Notes: a model not told the origin generated them from the letters alone. Numbered from the stretch's first letter, positions 1-8,583 are shown. The stretch: 64,000 nt of DNA from Rhizobacter sp. (GCA_023954175.1 JAMLIM010000003.1:1-64000); one strand, 5' to 3'. Translations and numbers: made by a program.

Positions 1-497
1 TGTCGTGCGCACTCGGCTGCCCCTACCAGGGCGAGGTGAGCGCGGACGAGGTCGAACGCGTCGTCGTGCTGATGAAGGCAATCGGCGTCGACCACTGCGG
101 CATCGCCGACACGATCGGCGTCGGCACCCCGCGGCGCGTGCAGGCGGCGATGGAGCGCGCGCTGAAGCACTTCCCGCTCGCGGAGGTGAGCGGGCATTTC
201 CACGACACCTACGGCCAGTCACTCGCCAACATCTACGCCTGCCTCGAGCTCGGCATCCACAGCTTCGACGCGAGCGTGGCCGGGCTCGGCGGCTGCCCTT
301 ACGCGAAGGGGGCGACCGGCAATGTCGCAACCGAGGACGTGCTCTTCATGCTGCGCGGCCTCGACATCGAAACCGGCATCGACCTCGACGCGCTCGTCGA
401 TGCGGCGAAGTACATCTCCGACGTGCTCGGCAGAAAGCCGGTGTCGCGCTCGGGCAATGCGCTGCTCGCCAAGCGCGCGGCGGCCCTCGCGGCATGA
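1..497 (+). CDS. mvaB: Hydroxymethylglutaryl-CoA lyase, C-terminal part (5' end outside window)
   Basis: This enzyme cleaves HMG-CoA to acetoacetate and acetyl-CoA, the last step of leucine degradation, in a TIM-barrel fold. The window starts inside the gene; the frame is open from base 3 with about 164 residues visible. The SCALGCPYQGEV stretch at the window edge, the metal-binding HFHDTYGQ segment and the signature SVAGLGGCPYAKGATGN, with the catalytic-loop cysteine, all match HMG-CoA lyase. The TGA at 495-497 overlaps the next gene by four bases (ATGA), so it heads or continues an operon. Related pyruvate carboxyltransferase-family enzymes are less likely because the GLGGCPYA signature is lyase-specific. 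Confidence 0.95.
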   Translation, partial: SCALGCPYQGEVSADEVERVVVLMKAIGVDHCGIADTIGVGTPRRVQAAMERALKHFPLAEVSGHFHDTYGQSLANIYACLELGIHSFDASVAGLGGCPYAKGATGNVATEDVLFMLRGLDIETGIDLDALVDAAKYISDVLGRKPVSRSGNALLAKRAAALAA

Positions 498-1012
498 GCG
501 CGAGCATGACGGCGCCGATTGCCGGCGATGAGCGCGACCCCGACCGGCCCGAAGGCTTTCGCCGCGTCAGCGATGCGCTCGCCGCGCGTGGCCATCCGCA
601 TGCGCCGGTGTTCCTGAAGGTCGCCGCGCGCACCGCACAGGAGGCGGCGGACGCGCTTGGCGTCGGCGTCGGCCAGATCGCCAAGAGCATCGTCTTCCGG
701 CGCCGCAGCGACGATGCCGCGGTGCTCGTCGTCACCTCGGGCGACAAGCGGGTCGACGAGTCGAAGGTCGCAGCGCGCGTCGGGCCCGTCGGCCGCGCCG
801 ATGCGGCCTTCGTCAAGGGCGCGACCTCGTTCACGATCGGCGGCGTCGCGCCGGTCGGCCACGCGACGAAGCCGGTGATGCTGATCGACCGCGAGCTGTT
901 CCGCTTCGACGCGATCTGGGCCGCCGCCGGTCATCCGAACGGCGTCTTTCTGCTGACGCCGGCGCAGCTCGTCAGCCTCACCGAGGCGCCGGTCGAGGAC
1001 GTGACGACGTGA
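494..1012 (+). CDS. YbaK/ProX-type aminoacyl-tRNA deacylase domain protein
   Basis: A 172-residue single-domain protein of the YbaK/prolyl-tRNA-synthetase-associated (INS-like) family. Members hydrolyse mischarged aminoacyl-tRNAs in trans. Supporting features are the AADALGVGVGQIAKSIVF segment, the VTSGDKRVDESKVAARVG stretch holding a conserved lysine, and the GGVAPVGH loop. The ATG at 494 overlaps the mvaB stop, and the TGA at 1010-1012 overlaps the GTG of the DUF1289 gene, so translation is probably coupled. The exact tRNA substrate (Cys-tRNA-Pro, Ala-tRNA-Pro or other) cannot be told from the sequence. Confidence 0.88.
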   Translation: MSASMTAPIAGDERDPDRPEGFRRVSDALAARGHPHAPVFLKVAARTAQEAADALGVGVGQIAKSIVFRRRSDDAAVLVVTSGDKRVDESKVAARVGPVGRADAAFVKGATSFTIGGVAPVGHATKPVMLIDRELFRFDAIWAAAGHPNGVFLLTPAQLVSLTEAPVEDVTT

Positions 1013-1221
1013 AAGCCGAGGCGGCGCCGGTGCCGAGCCCCTGCAACAACGTCTGCAAGATGGACGAACGCAGCGGCTGGTGCCTGGGCTGCTATCGCAC
1101 GCTGGACGAAATCGCGACCTGGTCCTCGCTCGAAGAGTGGCGCAAGCGCGCCATCGTTGCGGCGCTCGCGGCGCGGCGCGAGGCGGTGAGCGCGCAGCGT
1201 GTGGCCCGGCGGGAGGGCTGA
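1009..1221 (+). CDS. DUF1289 family small cysteine-rich protein
   Basis: A 70-residue protein with the DUF1289 pattern PSPCNNVCKMD followed by GWCLGCYRTLDEIATW. The four cysteines suggest binding of a metal or an Fe-S cluster, but no function is established for the family. The start is GTG at 1009, overlapping the upstream TGA. The stop at 1219-1221 shares one base with the next ATG. Its place in a leucine-catabolism operon fits the frequent pairing of DUF1289 proteins with metabolic oxidoreductases, but gives no specific role. Confidence 0.85.
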   Translation: MKAEAAPVPSPCNNVCKMDERSGWCLGCYRTLDEIATWSSLEEWRKRAIVAALAARREAVSAQRVARREG

Positions 1222-1916
1222 TGAAGCAGTTGCGTTTCTGCTTCGACTTTGTCTCGCCCTACGCCTACCTCGCGTTCGAGCGGCTGCCGCAGGCGCTTGC
1301 GGGCCTGTCGGTCGAGGTGAGCTACCAGCCGCTGCTGTTCGCCGGCCTGCTGCAGCACTGGGGGCAGAAGGGTCCGGCCGAGTTCGAGCCCAAGCGCGCC
1401 TGGACTTTCCGCCAGGTGGCGTGGCTTGCGCATCGCCTCGGCATTCGGCTCGACATACCGACGCAGCATCCGTTCAATCCGCTTGCGCTGCTGCGCCTCT
1501 CGCTGGCCTGCGCGCCGGCGCTCGCGGACGGCACGGGCGGCAAGGGCGACACGAGCAATGCGGTCGACAAGATCGGCACGCCGAGCCGGCGCGTCTGCGA
1601 ACGGCTGTTCCACCACGTCTGGCACGGCGGTGGCGACCCGAACGATGCGGGCCGGCTGGCCGCGCTCAGCGCGGCCCTGCAGCCGCGGCGCGACCCGGCG
1701 CAGGACGCGGTGAAGCAGGCCCTGCGCGCAGCAACGGATGCGGCCGCCGCGCGCGGCGTCTTCGGCGTGCCGACGATCGAGGTCGACGGCCGCATGTTCT
1801 GGGGCCTGGATTCGCTCGACATGCTGGGCGCCTACCTGCACGGCGACGCGTGGTTCGAAGGGCCGGCCTGGGACGCTGCGGGGCGCATGCCGCGCGGGGT
1901 TGAACGCCGGCGTTGA
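1221..1916 (+). CDS. 2-hydroxychromene-2-carboxylate isomerase family protein (DsbA-like)
   Basis: 231 residues with a thioredoxin/DsbA-like fold, related to HCCA isomerase (NahD) and kappa-class glutathione transferases. The N-terminus LRFCFDFVSPYAYLAFERLP carries the family's FxxSPYxYL motif, and GVFGVPTIEVDGRMFWGLDSLDML is the conserved C-terminal cis-proline and substrate segment. The true NahD acts on a naphthalene intermediate with glutathione; no naphthalene genes are nearby, so the physiological substrate is open. Translation is coupled to DUF1289 (TGATG). A GC-rich hairpin follows the gene. Confidence 0.85.
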   Translation: MKQLRFCFDFVSPYAYLAFERLPQALAGLSVEVSYQPLLFAGLLQHWGQKGPAEFEPKRAWTFRQVAWLAHRLGIRLDIPTQHPFNPLALLRLSLACAPALADGTGGKGDTSNAVDKIGTPSRRVCERLFHHVWHGGGDPNDAGRLAALSAALQPRRDPAQDAVKQALRAATDAAAARGVFGVPTIEVDGRMFWGLDSLDMLGAYLHGDAWFEGPAWDAAGRMPRGVERRR

Positions 1917-1927
1917 AGCGCCGGCTG

Positions 1928-1947
1928 GCGCCGGGCTTTGCCGGCGC
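1928..1947. terminator. Hairpin between convergent genes
   Basis: A perfect 7-bp GC stem (GCGCCGG/CCGGCGC) closes a 6-base loop, between the end of the plus-strand isomerase gene and the end of the minus-strand stress protein gene. No T-tract follows on either strand, so this is a plausible but unproven bidirectional terminator. Confidence 0.45.
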
Positions 1948-1983
1948 GTGCGCAGCGACGGGGGCGAGGTTCCGAGGGCCTCG

Positions 1984-2442
1984 TCAGGGCGCGCGTTCGG
2001 CGCCGCCGAGCTTGATGATGAGCACCGGTATCGGCGACAGCGCGAGCACCTTCGTCGCCACGCTGCCCAGCACCATCTTGGCCACGCCCGTGCGGCCGTG
2101 CGAACCCATCACGATGAGGTCGGCGCCGCTGGTCTGCGCGGCGGTCACGATGCCGCGCGCGGCCTGGGTGTCCTCGACGATGAGGGATTCGATCGCCACG
2201 CCCGACGCGCGCGCCTCGTCGCCGATGCGCTCGATGGCCTTCATGCCCTGCGCACGGGCGGTATCCATGTACGACTCCATTCCCGCGATGTTGCTTTCGC
2301 CGATGCCGGCGAAGGGATAGATGTCCTGCACGTACACCGCGGTGAGGGTCGCCGATGCCAGCTTCGCGAGCGGCACCGCGCGATAGGCGCCGGCCAGCGA
2401 AGCGTCAGAGCCGTCGGTGGGAACCAGGATCTTGCGGAACAT
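1984..2442 (-). CDS. Universal stress protein, UspA family
   Basis: 152 residues, a single Usp domain. It starts MFRKILVPTDGSDAS, the classic beta1 strand and loop, and ends with the nucleotide-binding signature IVMGSHGRTGVAKMVLGSVATKVL (a G-2x-G-9x-G(S/T) type motif), which indicates the ATP-binding subclass. An AGGAG site lies six bases before the ATG at 2442, which decides the start. It is monocistronic and divergent from the Rieske oxidoreductase gene, across a 250-bp spacer with no other gene. Such proteins bind ATP and respond to starvation or oxidative stress; the specific trigger is unknown. Confidence 0.93.
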   Translation of the reverse strand: MFRKILVPTDGSDASLAGAYRAVPLAKLASATLTAVYVQDIYPFAGIGESNIAGMESYMDTARAQGMKAIERIGDEARASGVAIESLIVEDTQAARGIVTAAQTSGADLIVMGSHGRTGVAKMVLGSVATKVLALSPIPVLIIKLGGAERAP

Positions 2443-2692
2443 AGTGAACTCCTCGTGCGTGGGATTGCAGGGTTGCGGCCGGCCGGCGGGTCGACGCCAT
2501 TGTGCCGGTGACATCGGCCGCAAGGAAGACGCGTCATCGCATTCGCTCGCGCCTGCCCTGCGATCGGGCAGATGCACCCCGGCCGGGCCGCGCGCTGCGC
2601 AATAGCCATGGCAACGACCTGTTGACGCATTCGGGGCCATGATGACCCCCATGTCCCTCGCCGCGTGAGCGCGAGATCTGCCGAGGATCGTC

Positions 2693-4234
2693 ATGAGCGA
2701 AGAGAAGGTCGAACTGGTGGGCCCCGATTTCGGAAGCGGCGTGCCCGCTGCGACGCTCGTCGAAGGCATGCCGCTGATCGGGCATGTGCAAGGCGAGCCG
2801 ATCATCGTGGTCCGCCGCGGCAAGGAGGTGTTCGCCATCGGCGCCGTGTGCACGCACTACGGCGGCCCGCTGGCCGAAGGGCTGGTCGAGGGCGACAGCG
2901 TGCGTTGCCCGTGGCACCACGCATGCTTCAGCCTGCGCAGCGGCGAGGCCTTGCGCGCGCCGGCACTGAACCCGGTCTCGTGCTGGCGGGTGGACGAGCG
3001 CGACGGCAAGGTCCATGTGGGTGATCGGATCGAACCTGCCGCGCCCGCGCGTGACAGCACGGGTGCGCCGGATCGACCGGACTCGGTCGTCATCGTCGGT
3101 GGCGGCGCGGCAGGCGACGCCGCGGCGGAGATGCTGCGGCGTGAGGGCTACGACGGCAGCATCACCGTGCTCAGCGCGGATGACTCGCTGCCGTGTGATC
3201 GACCGAATCTCTCGAAGAACTACCTGGCCGGCAGCGCGCCCGAGGACTGGATCGCGCTGCGCTCGGCCGAGTTCTATCGCGAACAGCGCATCGACGTGAA
3301 GTTGAACGCGCGCGTCACACGCATCGACACCGCGAAGCGCAAGGTGATGCTGGGCGACGGCAGCGACCACGCCTACGGCGCGCTGTTGCTCGCGACCGGC
3401 GCCGAGCCGGTGCAGCTCGGCGTGCCGGGCGCCGACTTGCCGCACGTGCACTACCTGCGCACCTGGGCCGACAGCCGCGCGCTGAACGCCGCGGCGGCGA
3501 AGGCGCGGCGCGCCGTCGTGATCGGTGCCAGCTTCATCGGGCTGGAAGTCGCCGCCTCGCTGCGCGCGCGAGACATCGCCGTGCATGTCGTGGGGCGCGA
3601 ATCGGTGCTCATGGAGCGCGTGCTCGGCGCCGAGGTCGGCGCATTCCTGCTCGGGCTTCATCAGGATCATGGCGTCACGTTGCATCTCGGCGCGACGGTC
3701 GCGTCGATCGCGGAGGGCGCCGTCACGCTGACCAGCGGCGAGTCGCTGGCGTGTGACCTCGTCGTCGTCGGCATCGGCGTGCGTCCGGTGACCGCCCTCG
3801 CGGAGCAGGCCGGCCTCACGATCGATCGCGGAGTCAGCGTCGATCGCTTCCTGCAGACGAGTGCTCCCGGCGTCTACGCCGCCGGCGACATCGCGCGCTG
3901 GCCCGACCGGCTGAGCGGCGCGCCGATCCGGGTCGAGCATTGGGTGGTGGCGCAGCGTCAGGGCCAGGTCGCCGCACGCAACATGCTCGGCCGGCGCGAG
4001 GCGTTCGACGCCGTGCCGTTCTTCTGGACCGAGCAATATGACTTCGCCCTGGCCTACGTCGGGCATGCCGAAGGCTTCGACCGCGTCGACATCGACGGCA
4101 CGCTCGCCGCAAGAGACTGCAAGATCAGCTACAGCCGCGGCGGCAGGCAGCTCGCCGTCGCCGTCGTGCAGCGCGACCTCGAGGGCCTGCGCAGCGAAGT
4201 CGAGTTCGAGCGCGCACTCGCCGCCGGCGCGTGA
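2693..4234 (+). CDS. Rieske domain / FAD-dependent NAD(P)H oxidoreductase (AIFM3-like)
   Basis: 513 residues with two fused modules. Residues ~1-110 are a Rieske ferredoxin: C53-T-H55 and C72-P-W-H75 ligate a [2Fe-2S] cluster. Residues ~130-510 are a pyridine nucleotide-disulfide oxidoreductase with an FAD-binding GGGAAG at 136-141, an NAD(P)H-binding GASFIG at 278-283 and the second FAD motif near VYAAGDIARW. The layout is that of AIF-like and rubredoxin/ferredoxin reductases, suggesting electron transfer from NAD(P)H to the Rieske centre and on to an unknown acceptor. GAGG lies six bases before the ATG. It is followed within 41 bp by an AhpD-like gene, so a role in redox defence or detoxification is inferred. 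Confidence 0.9.
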   Translation: MSEEKVELVGPDFGSGVPAATLVEGMPLIGHVQGEPIIVVRRGKEVFAIGAVCTHYGGPLAEGLVEGDSVRCPWHHACFSLRSGEALRAPALNPVSCWRVDERDGKVHVGDRIEPAAPARDSTGAPDRPDSVVIVGGGAAGDAAAEMLRREGYDGSITVLSADDSLPCDRPNLSKNYLAGSAPEDWIALRSAEFYREQRIDVKLNARVTRIDTAKRKVMLGDGSDHAYGALLLATGAEPVQLGVPGADLPHVHYLRTWADSRALNAAAAKARRAVVIGASFIGLEVAASLRARDIAVHVVGRESVLMERVLGAEVGAFLLGLHQDHGVTLHLGATVASIAEGAVTLTSGESLACDLVVVGIGVRPVTALAEQAGLTIDRGVSVDRFLQTSAPGVYAAGDIARWPDRLSGAPIRVEHWVVAQRQGQVAARNMLGRREAFDAVPFFWTEQYDFALAYVGHAEGFDRVDIDGTLAARDCKISYSRGGRQLAVAVVQRDLEGLRSEVEFERALAAGA

Positions 4235-4274
4235 TCGCCGTCTGCCATTCGCAACCACCCCGAAGGATCGAGCC

Positions 4275-4631
4275 ATGGACCAGCACATGTACCCCGAAGC
4301 ATCGTTGGAGCTGCACCGCCAGCGCCAGGCGCTCGCGCCTGCCGCCGCCGCTGCCTTCAAGGCGTTCAACCAGGCTGTCTTCGCCGATGGCGCGCTGTCC
4401 GCCAAGACGAAGGACCTGATCGCGATCGCCGTTGCCCACGTCACGCAGTGCCCGTACTGCATCCGCGGCCACACCGCGAGCGCGTTGCGCAAGGGCGCGA
4501 CCGAGCAGGAGGTGATGGAGGCGATCTGGGTCGCCGCCGAAATGCGCGCCGGCGGCGCCTACGCGCACTCGAACCTGGCGATCGACACGATGAACCAGGT
4601 CGCGGCGAAGCAAAGCGGCCAGCCGACCTGA
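4275..4631 (+). CDS. Carboxymuconolactone decarboxylase / AhpD-like protein
   Basis: 118 residues of the CMD family. The motif CPYCIRGHTASALRKGAT contains the AhpD-type CxxC plus downstream His, so peroxidase or thiol-disulfide activity is more likely than true decarboxylation. The start ATG follows GATCGAGCC. It sits between the Rieske/FAD oxidoreductase and DUF488 in a three-gene run on the same strand. Together with the flavoprotein it suggests a small reductase plus peroxidase pair, but the partner relationship is inference. Confidence 0.88.
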   Translation: MDQHMYPEASLELHRQRQALAPAAAAAFKAFNQAVFADGALSAKTKDLIAIAVAHVTQCPYCIRGHTASALRKGATEQEVMEAIWVAAEMRAGGAYAHSNLAIDTMNQVAAKQSGQPT

Positions 4632-4643
4632 AGGAGTGCGTCG

Positions 4644-5048
4644 ATGAGCACCCGCATCACCGCCGCCAACGTCAGGCTCAAGCGTGCCTACGAGCCGGCC
4701 GACGCCGGCGATGGCACGCGGGTGCTGATCGACCGCCTGTGGCCGCGCGGCGTGAGCAAGGCCGCTGCGGCGGTCGATCTGTGGCTGAAGGACGTGGCAC
4801 CGAGCACCGAGCTGCGAAAGTGGTTCGGCCACGATCCGGCGCGCTGGGCCGAGTTCCAGGACCGCTATGCGCAGGAGCTCGGCCAGCATCCGCAGGCCTT
4901 CGAGCAACTGCGCGACATGGCGCGCGCGGGGCGCATCACGCTCGTTTACGCGGCGCGCGACGAGGCGCACAACGATGCCGTCGTCCTGCGCCAGCTGTTG
5001 CTCGGCCAGACCGCAACCCGGGCGCACCCGCCGGCATCGCGGCCCTGA
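4644..5048 (+). CDS. DUF488 family protein (YeaO-like)
   Basis: 134 residues matching DUF488: the block VRLKRAYEPADAGDGTRVLI, then RLWPRGVSK, LWLKDVAPS and a terminal TLVYAARDEAHNDAVVL. The RLWPRG stretch is typical. AAGGAG lies seven bases before the ATG. The family is uncharacterised, although some members bind nucleic acid. It is the third gene of the operon-like run that starts at 2693 and ends just before the convergent antiporter. Confidence 0.87.
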   Translation: MSTRITAANVRLKRAYEPADAGDGTRVLIDRLWPRGVSKAAAAVDLWLKDVAPSTELRKWFGHDPARWAEFQDRYAQELGQHPQAFEQLRDMARAGRITLVYAARDEAHNDAVVLRQLLLGQTATRAHPPASRP

Positions 5049-5106
5049 GGACAGCGCTCGAGGAGCGCCCGATCAATCGACCTGGCGAAGCCCGCGTCGG
5101 ACGCGC

Positions 5107-6564
5107 TCAAGCCTGCAGGCCGAGCCCGATGCTCGAGATGCGGCCGCCCGCGACCTCGCGGACCACGAGCGTCGCCGGCCCGATCTGCACGCTGTCGCCG
5201 GCCACCGGTCGACGCCGCAGCTCTGTGACCATCCAGTCGCCGAGCGGGGCGGTTGCATCGGCTGGCGTCGGCAGTGCGTAGAACTCGCACACCGAACCGA
5301 CCGTCGCCGCCGGGTCGAGTGCGAAGTCGCGGAACACGGCGCGCACCTGCTGCTCGTCGGCCGGGTCCGGCAGCGCCACGCCGAGCCGGCGCGCCATCAT
5401 GGCGATCGTGCTGCCCTGCGTCAGCAACGACGCCAGCACCACCACGAAAGCGATGTTGAACAGCAGCGCTGCATGCGGCGTGCCGGCCAGCAGCGGAAAG
5501 CACGCCAGCACGACCGGCACGGCGCCGCGCAGGCCGACCCAGGATATGAACCAGGTCTCGCGCGCCGTGTAGTGAAACGGCAGCAGGCACAACCAGACGG
5601 CCACCGGCCGCGCGACGAAGATCAACACCAGCACCACGGCCAGCGCCGGCCCCGCCGTATCGAGCATCGTGCTCGGCGTCACCAGCAGGCCGAGCAGCAG
5701 GAACATGCCCGCCTGCGCGAGCCAGGCGTAGCCATCCATCGCCGCCAGCGTCGGGGCAACGACCTTGGCCGCGCGGTTGGCGACGATCAGGCCGAACAGA
5801 TAGACCGCCAGGAAACCGGAGCCGCCCGCCATGCCGGTGGCGGCGAAGATCGACAGCCCGGCGGCGGCAATCAACAGCGCGAGGATGCCGCTTTCGGCAT
5901 TGCGCGATGCCACGTAACGCAGCAGCAACGCGGCGCCAAAGCCGCCGATGACGCCGACCAGCGTGCCCCAGCCGAACTGCTGGACGAAGGACAGCGCCAT
6001 CACCTTCCAGGCCGACGCCGTCGGCGCGCCGCCCGCCAGCAGCGCGATGAACGCGAGCGTGAGGTAGACCGCCATCGGGTCGTTCATGCCCGACTCGATC
6101 TCGAGCGTCGCGGCAACGCGCTCGTTGAGCGTCACGCCCGAACGGCTCAACAGCGCGAACACGGCGGCGGCGTCGGTCGAGCCGACGATCGAGCCCAGCA
6201 GCAGCGCAGTCCATCCATCCAGCCCGACGAACCAGACGCCCGCGAGCGCGGTGATGCCGGCGCACACCAGTACGCCGACCGTCGCCAGCAACAGCGCAGG
6301 GCGCAGCCCGGTGCGAAAGCGTCGGTACTCGGTACGCAGGCCGCCGTCGAGCAGGATGACCGCGAGCGACAGGTTGCCGACCCAGAAGCTGAGCCGGAAA
6401 TCGTCGAAGCGGTAGCCCCCCGGGCCGTCCTCGCCGGCAAGCATGCCGGCAGCGAGGAAGACGAGCAGGAACGAGAACCCCATGCGCACCGAGAACAGCC
6501 CCGCCAGCACGCTGAGGAAGACGAGCCCCGCAGCCGCGAGCATCGGCAGATAGACGAAATCCAT
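5107..6564 (-). CDS. NhaP2-type potassium/proton antiporter
   Basis: 485 residues: about 12 hydrophobic membrane segments to residue ~385, then a cytoplasmic tail resembling the C-terminal domain of CvrA/NhaP2. The CPA1 hallmarks are visible: SIVGSTDAAAVFALL and ATLEIESGMNDPMAVYLT (the ND pair), then SWVGLRGAVPVVLA. The family exchanges K+ or Na+ for H+ in the inner membrane for cell-volume and pH control. The start was put at ATG 6564 (MDFVYLPML). An upstream in-frame ATG at 6633 would add an Arg-rich stretch unlike a membrane-protein N-terminus. It is divergent from the mra promoter region. Confidence 0.9.
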   Translation of the reverse strand: MDFVYLPMLAAAGLVFLSVLAGLFSVRMGFSFLLVFLAAGMLAGEDGPGGYRFDDFRLSFWVGNLSLAVILLDGGLRTEYRRFRTGLRPALLLATVGVLVCAGITALAGVWFVGLDGWTALLLGSIVGSTDAAAVFALLSRSGVTLNERVAATLEIESGMNDPMAVYLTLAFIALLAGGAPTASAWKVMALSFVQQFGWGTLVGVIGGFGAALLLRYVASRNAESGILALLIAAAGLSIFAATGMAGGSGFLAVYLFGLIVANRAAKVVAPTLAAMDGYAWLAQAGMFLLLGLLVTPSTMLDTAGPALAVVLVLIFVARPVAVWLCLLPFHYTARETWFISWVGLRGAVPVVLACFPLLAGTPHAALLFNIAFVVVLASLLTQGSTIAMMARRLGVALPDPADEQQVRAVFRDFALDPAATVGSVCEFYALPTPADATAPLGDWMVTELRRRPVAGDSVQIGPATLVVREVAGGRISSIGLGLQA

Positions 6565-6690
6565 GCGTCGATTGTCGGTGCGCAAGACGCCGCCCCGGCG
6601 GCGCCGTTGCCGGTGCACGCGCGGCTCGCGCATTCAGCCTGTCGCGGGCGCGCGATCGTGGTTTCCCCGGGGTCGATCTCATCCATCACT

Positions 6691-6824
6691 TTGACTGCCG
6701 GGCGCAAGTCTTTATTTTTGCGCAAGTTTTTTCGTGACGGACTTTCCAAACGTCGGCTAAGTAATTGATTTCACTGAAATTTTCCGGAACTCGCGTTGCT
6801 TCGCTCGAGGCCTTGCGTTAAAGT
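6691..6824 (+). promoter_or_regulatory. Candidate promoters of the dcw cluster
   Basis: The 314-bp stretch before mraZ holds an AT-rich island (about 6700-6790) unlike the rest of the window. Two sigma70-like pairs can be drawn: TTGACT at 6691 with TATTTT at 6713 (16-bp spacer), and TTGCTT at 6796 with TAAAGT at 6819 (17-bp spacer). The second runs into the first MraZ motif, as expected for a repressor-controlled Pmra. The assignments are by eye; the transcription start is unknown. Confidence 0.5.
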
Positions 6825-6848
6825 GGCGAAAAGTGCATTTTTGTGGCG
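6823..6848 (+). promoter_or_regulatory. MraZ operator: three direct GTG motifs at 10-bp period
   Basis: GTGGCG at 6823, GTGCAT at 6833 and GTGGCG at 6843 recur at exactly 10-bp spacing, each separated by an A4 or T4 run. MraZ is known to bind short G-rich direct repeats with one-helical-turn spacing immediately upstream of its own gene, repressing the mra/dcw promoter. Position (31 bases before the mraZ GTG) and spacing fit that model. The middle copy is the weakest. Confidence 0.8.
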
Positions 6849-6878
6849 GAATAGGGCAGCGGCGTCGGCGGAGGTGGG

Positions 6879-7319
6879 GTGGCGAATTTCGTGTTTCAGG
6901 GCGCTTCGGCGTTGACGCTCGACGGCAAGGGCCGCGTGACGGTGCCTGCGCGCCATCGCGACGTGCTGCAAGCCACCGCGGGCGGCCAGTTGACGCTGAC
7001 CAAGCATCCGCAGGGCTGCCTGATGGTGTTTCCGCGCCCGGCCTGGGAAGGCTTTCGCGATCGCGTCGCCGCGCTGCCGATGGCGGTGAGCGGCTGGAAG
7101 CGCGTCTTTCTCGGCAACGCGATGGACGTCGAGATCGACGCCTCCTCGCGCGTGCTGGTCTCGCCTGAGCTTCGCGCCTCGGCCGGCCTCACGCGCGACG
7201 TGATGCTGCTCGGCATGGGCAGCTATCTCGAGCTGTGGGACGCCGCCGCCTACGCCGCGCACGAGGCGCAGGTGATGCAGTCGGAGATGCCCGACGCGCT
7301 CAAGGATTTCAGCTTCTGA
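6879..7319 (+). CDS. mraZ: Transcriptional regulator MraZ
   Basis: 146 residues with two tandem SpoVT/AbrB-like half-domains. The first contains [17 protein letters not shown] and the second [19 protein letters not shown], each with the DxxxR signature of MraZ. It forms a ring oligomer that binds the operator just upstream and represses the dcw cluster. The start is GTG at 6879, preceded by a strong GGAGGT. The stop shares one base with the rsmH ATG, so the two are coupled. First gene of the dcw operon. Confidence 0.97.
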   Translation: MANFVFQGASALTLDGKGRVTVPARHRDVLQATAGGQLTLTKHPQGCLMVFPRPAWEGFRDRVAALPMAVSGWKRVFLGNAMDVEIDASSRVLVSPELRASAGLTRDVMLLGMGSYLELWDAAAYAAHEAQVMQSEMPDALKDFSF

Positions 7320-8287
7320 TGGCTGCAACCCCACCGCCCGCCTCCTGGCAACACACGACGGTGCTGCTGGTCGAGGCGGTCGATGCCCTCGTGACCGACC
7401 CCGACGGCATCTACGTCGATGCCACCTACGGCCGCGGCGGGCACTCGCGCCGCCTGCTGGCTTCGCTCTCGCCGTCCGCCCGGCTCATCGCCTTCGACCG
7501 CGATCCGGATGCGGTTGCTGCGGCGAGCGAGGGCGACGAGCGACTCGACGACGCGCGCTTCTCGATCCGCCATGCGCGCTTCGCCCGCATGGCCGAGGAA
7601 CTCGCCGAGCGCGATATCGCCCAGGTGGACGGCGTGCTGCTCGACCTCGGCGTCTCGAGCCCGCAGATCGACAACCCGGCGCGCGGCTTCAGCTTCCGTT
7701 TCGACGGTCCGCTGGACATGCGCATGGACACGACCCGCGGCGAAAGCGCGGCTGACTTTCTCGCCCGCGCGGGCGAACAACAGATCGCGGAGGTGATACG
7801 TGACTACGGCGAAGAACGGTTTGCTGTTTCGATTGCAAAGGCGCTTGTTGCTCGCCGCACAGGCGGGCACGGGGTTCGAACCACGGCCGAACTTTCCCAA
7901 GTCGTGGCTGGTGCGGTCAAGACCCGCGAGCCGGGCCAGGACCCTGCAACGCGCACATTTCAAGCTCTTCGGATTTTCGTCAACGCCGAGCTTGAGGAGC
8001 TCGAACAAGGGCTGAACGCGGCGCTTGCGCTGCTGCGCCCGGGCGGCCGGCTGGTCGTGATCAGCTTTCACTCGCTCGAGGATCGCATCGTCAAGACCTT
8101 CATCGCGCGCCACAGCAAGTCGGTCTACGACCGGCGCGCCCCGTTCGCCGAGCCGGCGCCGGTGCGGCTGAAGGCGCTCGCACGCGTGCGGGCGGGCGAG
8201 GCGGAGCTGCGTGCCAACCCGCGCGCGCGCTCGGCGATCATGCGGGTGGCCGAACGCACCGACGTGCCGCTGGGAGCCGCGGCATGA
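7319..8287 (+). CDS. rsmH: 16S rRNA (cytosine-1402-N4)-methyltransferase
   Basis: 322 residues, normal length. SAM-binding signatures are visible: [26 protein letters not shown] and [22 protein letters not shown], plus the family C-terminus [15 protein letters not shown]. It methylates N4 of C1402 in the 16S rRNA decoding centre. Coupled to mraZ (TGATG) and to ftsL (ATGA at 8284). From about 7795 to 7990 the codons become noticeably less GC-rich (ctt gtt gct, ttt, att) than either side, while the protein stays conserved; see findings. Confidence 0.97.
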   Translation: MAATPPPASWQHTTVLLVEAVDALVTDPDGIYVDATYGRGGHSRRLLASLSPSARLIAFDRDPDAVAAASEGDERLDDARFSIRHARFARMAEELAERDIAQVDGVLLDLGVSSPQIDNPARGFSFRFDGPLDMRMDTTRGESAADFLARAGEQQIAEVIRDYGEERFAVSIAKALVARRTGGHGVRTTAELSQVVAGAVKTREPGQDPATRTFQALRIFVNAELEELEQGLNAALALLRPGGRLVVISFHSLEDRIVKTFIARHSKSVYDRRAPFAEPAPVRLKALARVRAGEAELRANPRARSAIMRVAERTDVPLGAAA

Positions 8288-8583
8288 CGCGGCTGAACCT
8301 GCTGCTGCTGGCGGCCGTGCTGCTCGCGAGCATCGGCCTCGTCCACGTCAGCTACGACGCGCGGCGCCTGTTCACCCAGCTCGACAAGGCGCAGCGCGAG
8401 GCGCGTCAGCTCGAGACCGACTTCGATCGTCTGAACGCCGAGAAGCAGTCGCAGGCGACGCCGTCGCGCGTCGAGGCGGTTGCGCGCAAGGAACTCGGCA
8501 TGCGCACCGCCACGCCGGCCGTCACGCAGTACGTGACGTACGCCCGCGTATCGGCTTCTGCGGTGCCCGGGGGCGCACGATGA
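8284..8583 (+). CDS. ftsL: Cell division protein FtsL
   Basis: 99 residues with a very short cytoplasmic start (MTRLN), one membrane segment (residues ~5-24) and a periplasmic coiled coil with [22 protein letters not shown]. This is the bitopic FtsL of the FtsQLB divisome subcomplex that activates FtsWI. Low sequence conservation is normal; position between rsmH and ftsI is diagnostic. It overlaps both neighbours by ATGA. Confidence 0.95.
   Translation: MTRLNLLLLAAVLLASIGLVHVSYDARRLFTQLDKAQREARQLETDFDRLNAEKQSQATPSRVEAVARKELGMRTATPAVTQYVTYARVSASAVPGGAR

Noticed and set aside
2534-4492. 652-codon minus-strand open frame.
   Set aside because: It is antisense to the conserved Rieske/FAD gene; His/Arg/Ala-rich translation typical of a high-GC shadow frame.
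4867-6768. 633-codon plus-strand open frame.
   Set aside because: Antisense to the NhaP2-like antiporter with a Gln/Arg/His-rich low-complexity translation.
7868-7888. GGTTCGAACC, a tRNA T-arm look-alike, inside rsmH.
   Set aside because: No acceptor, D or anticodon stems around it, and the bases encode conserved RsmH residues.
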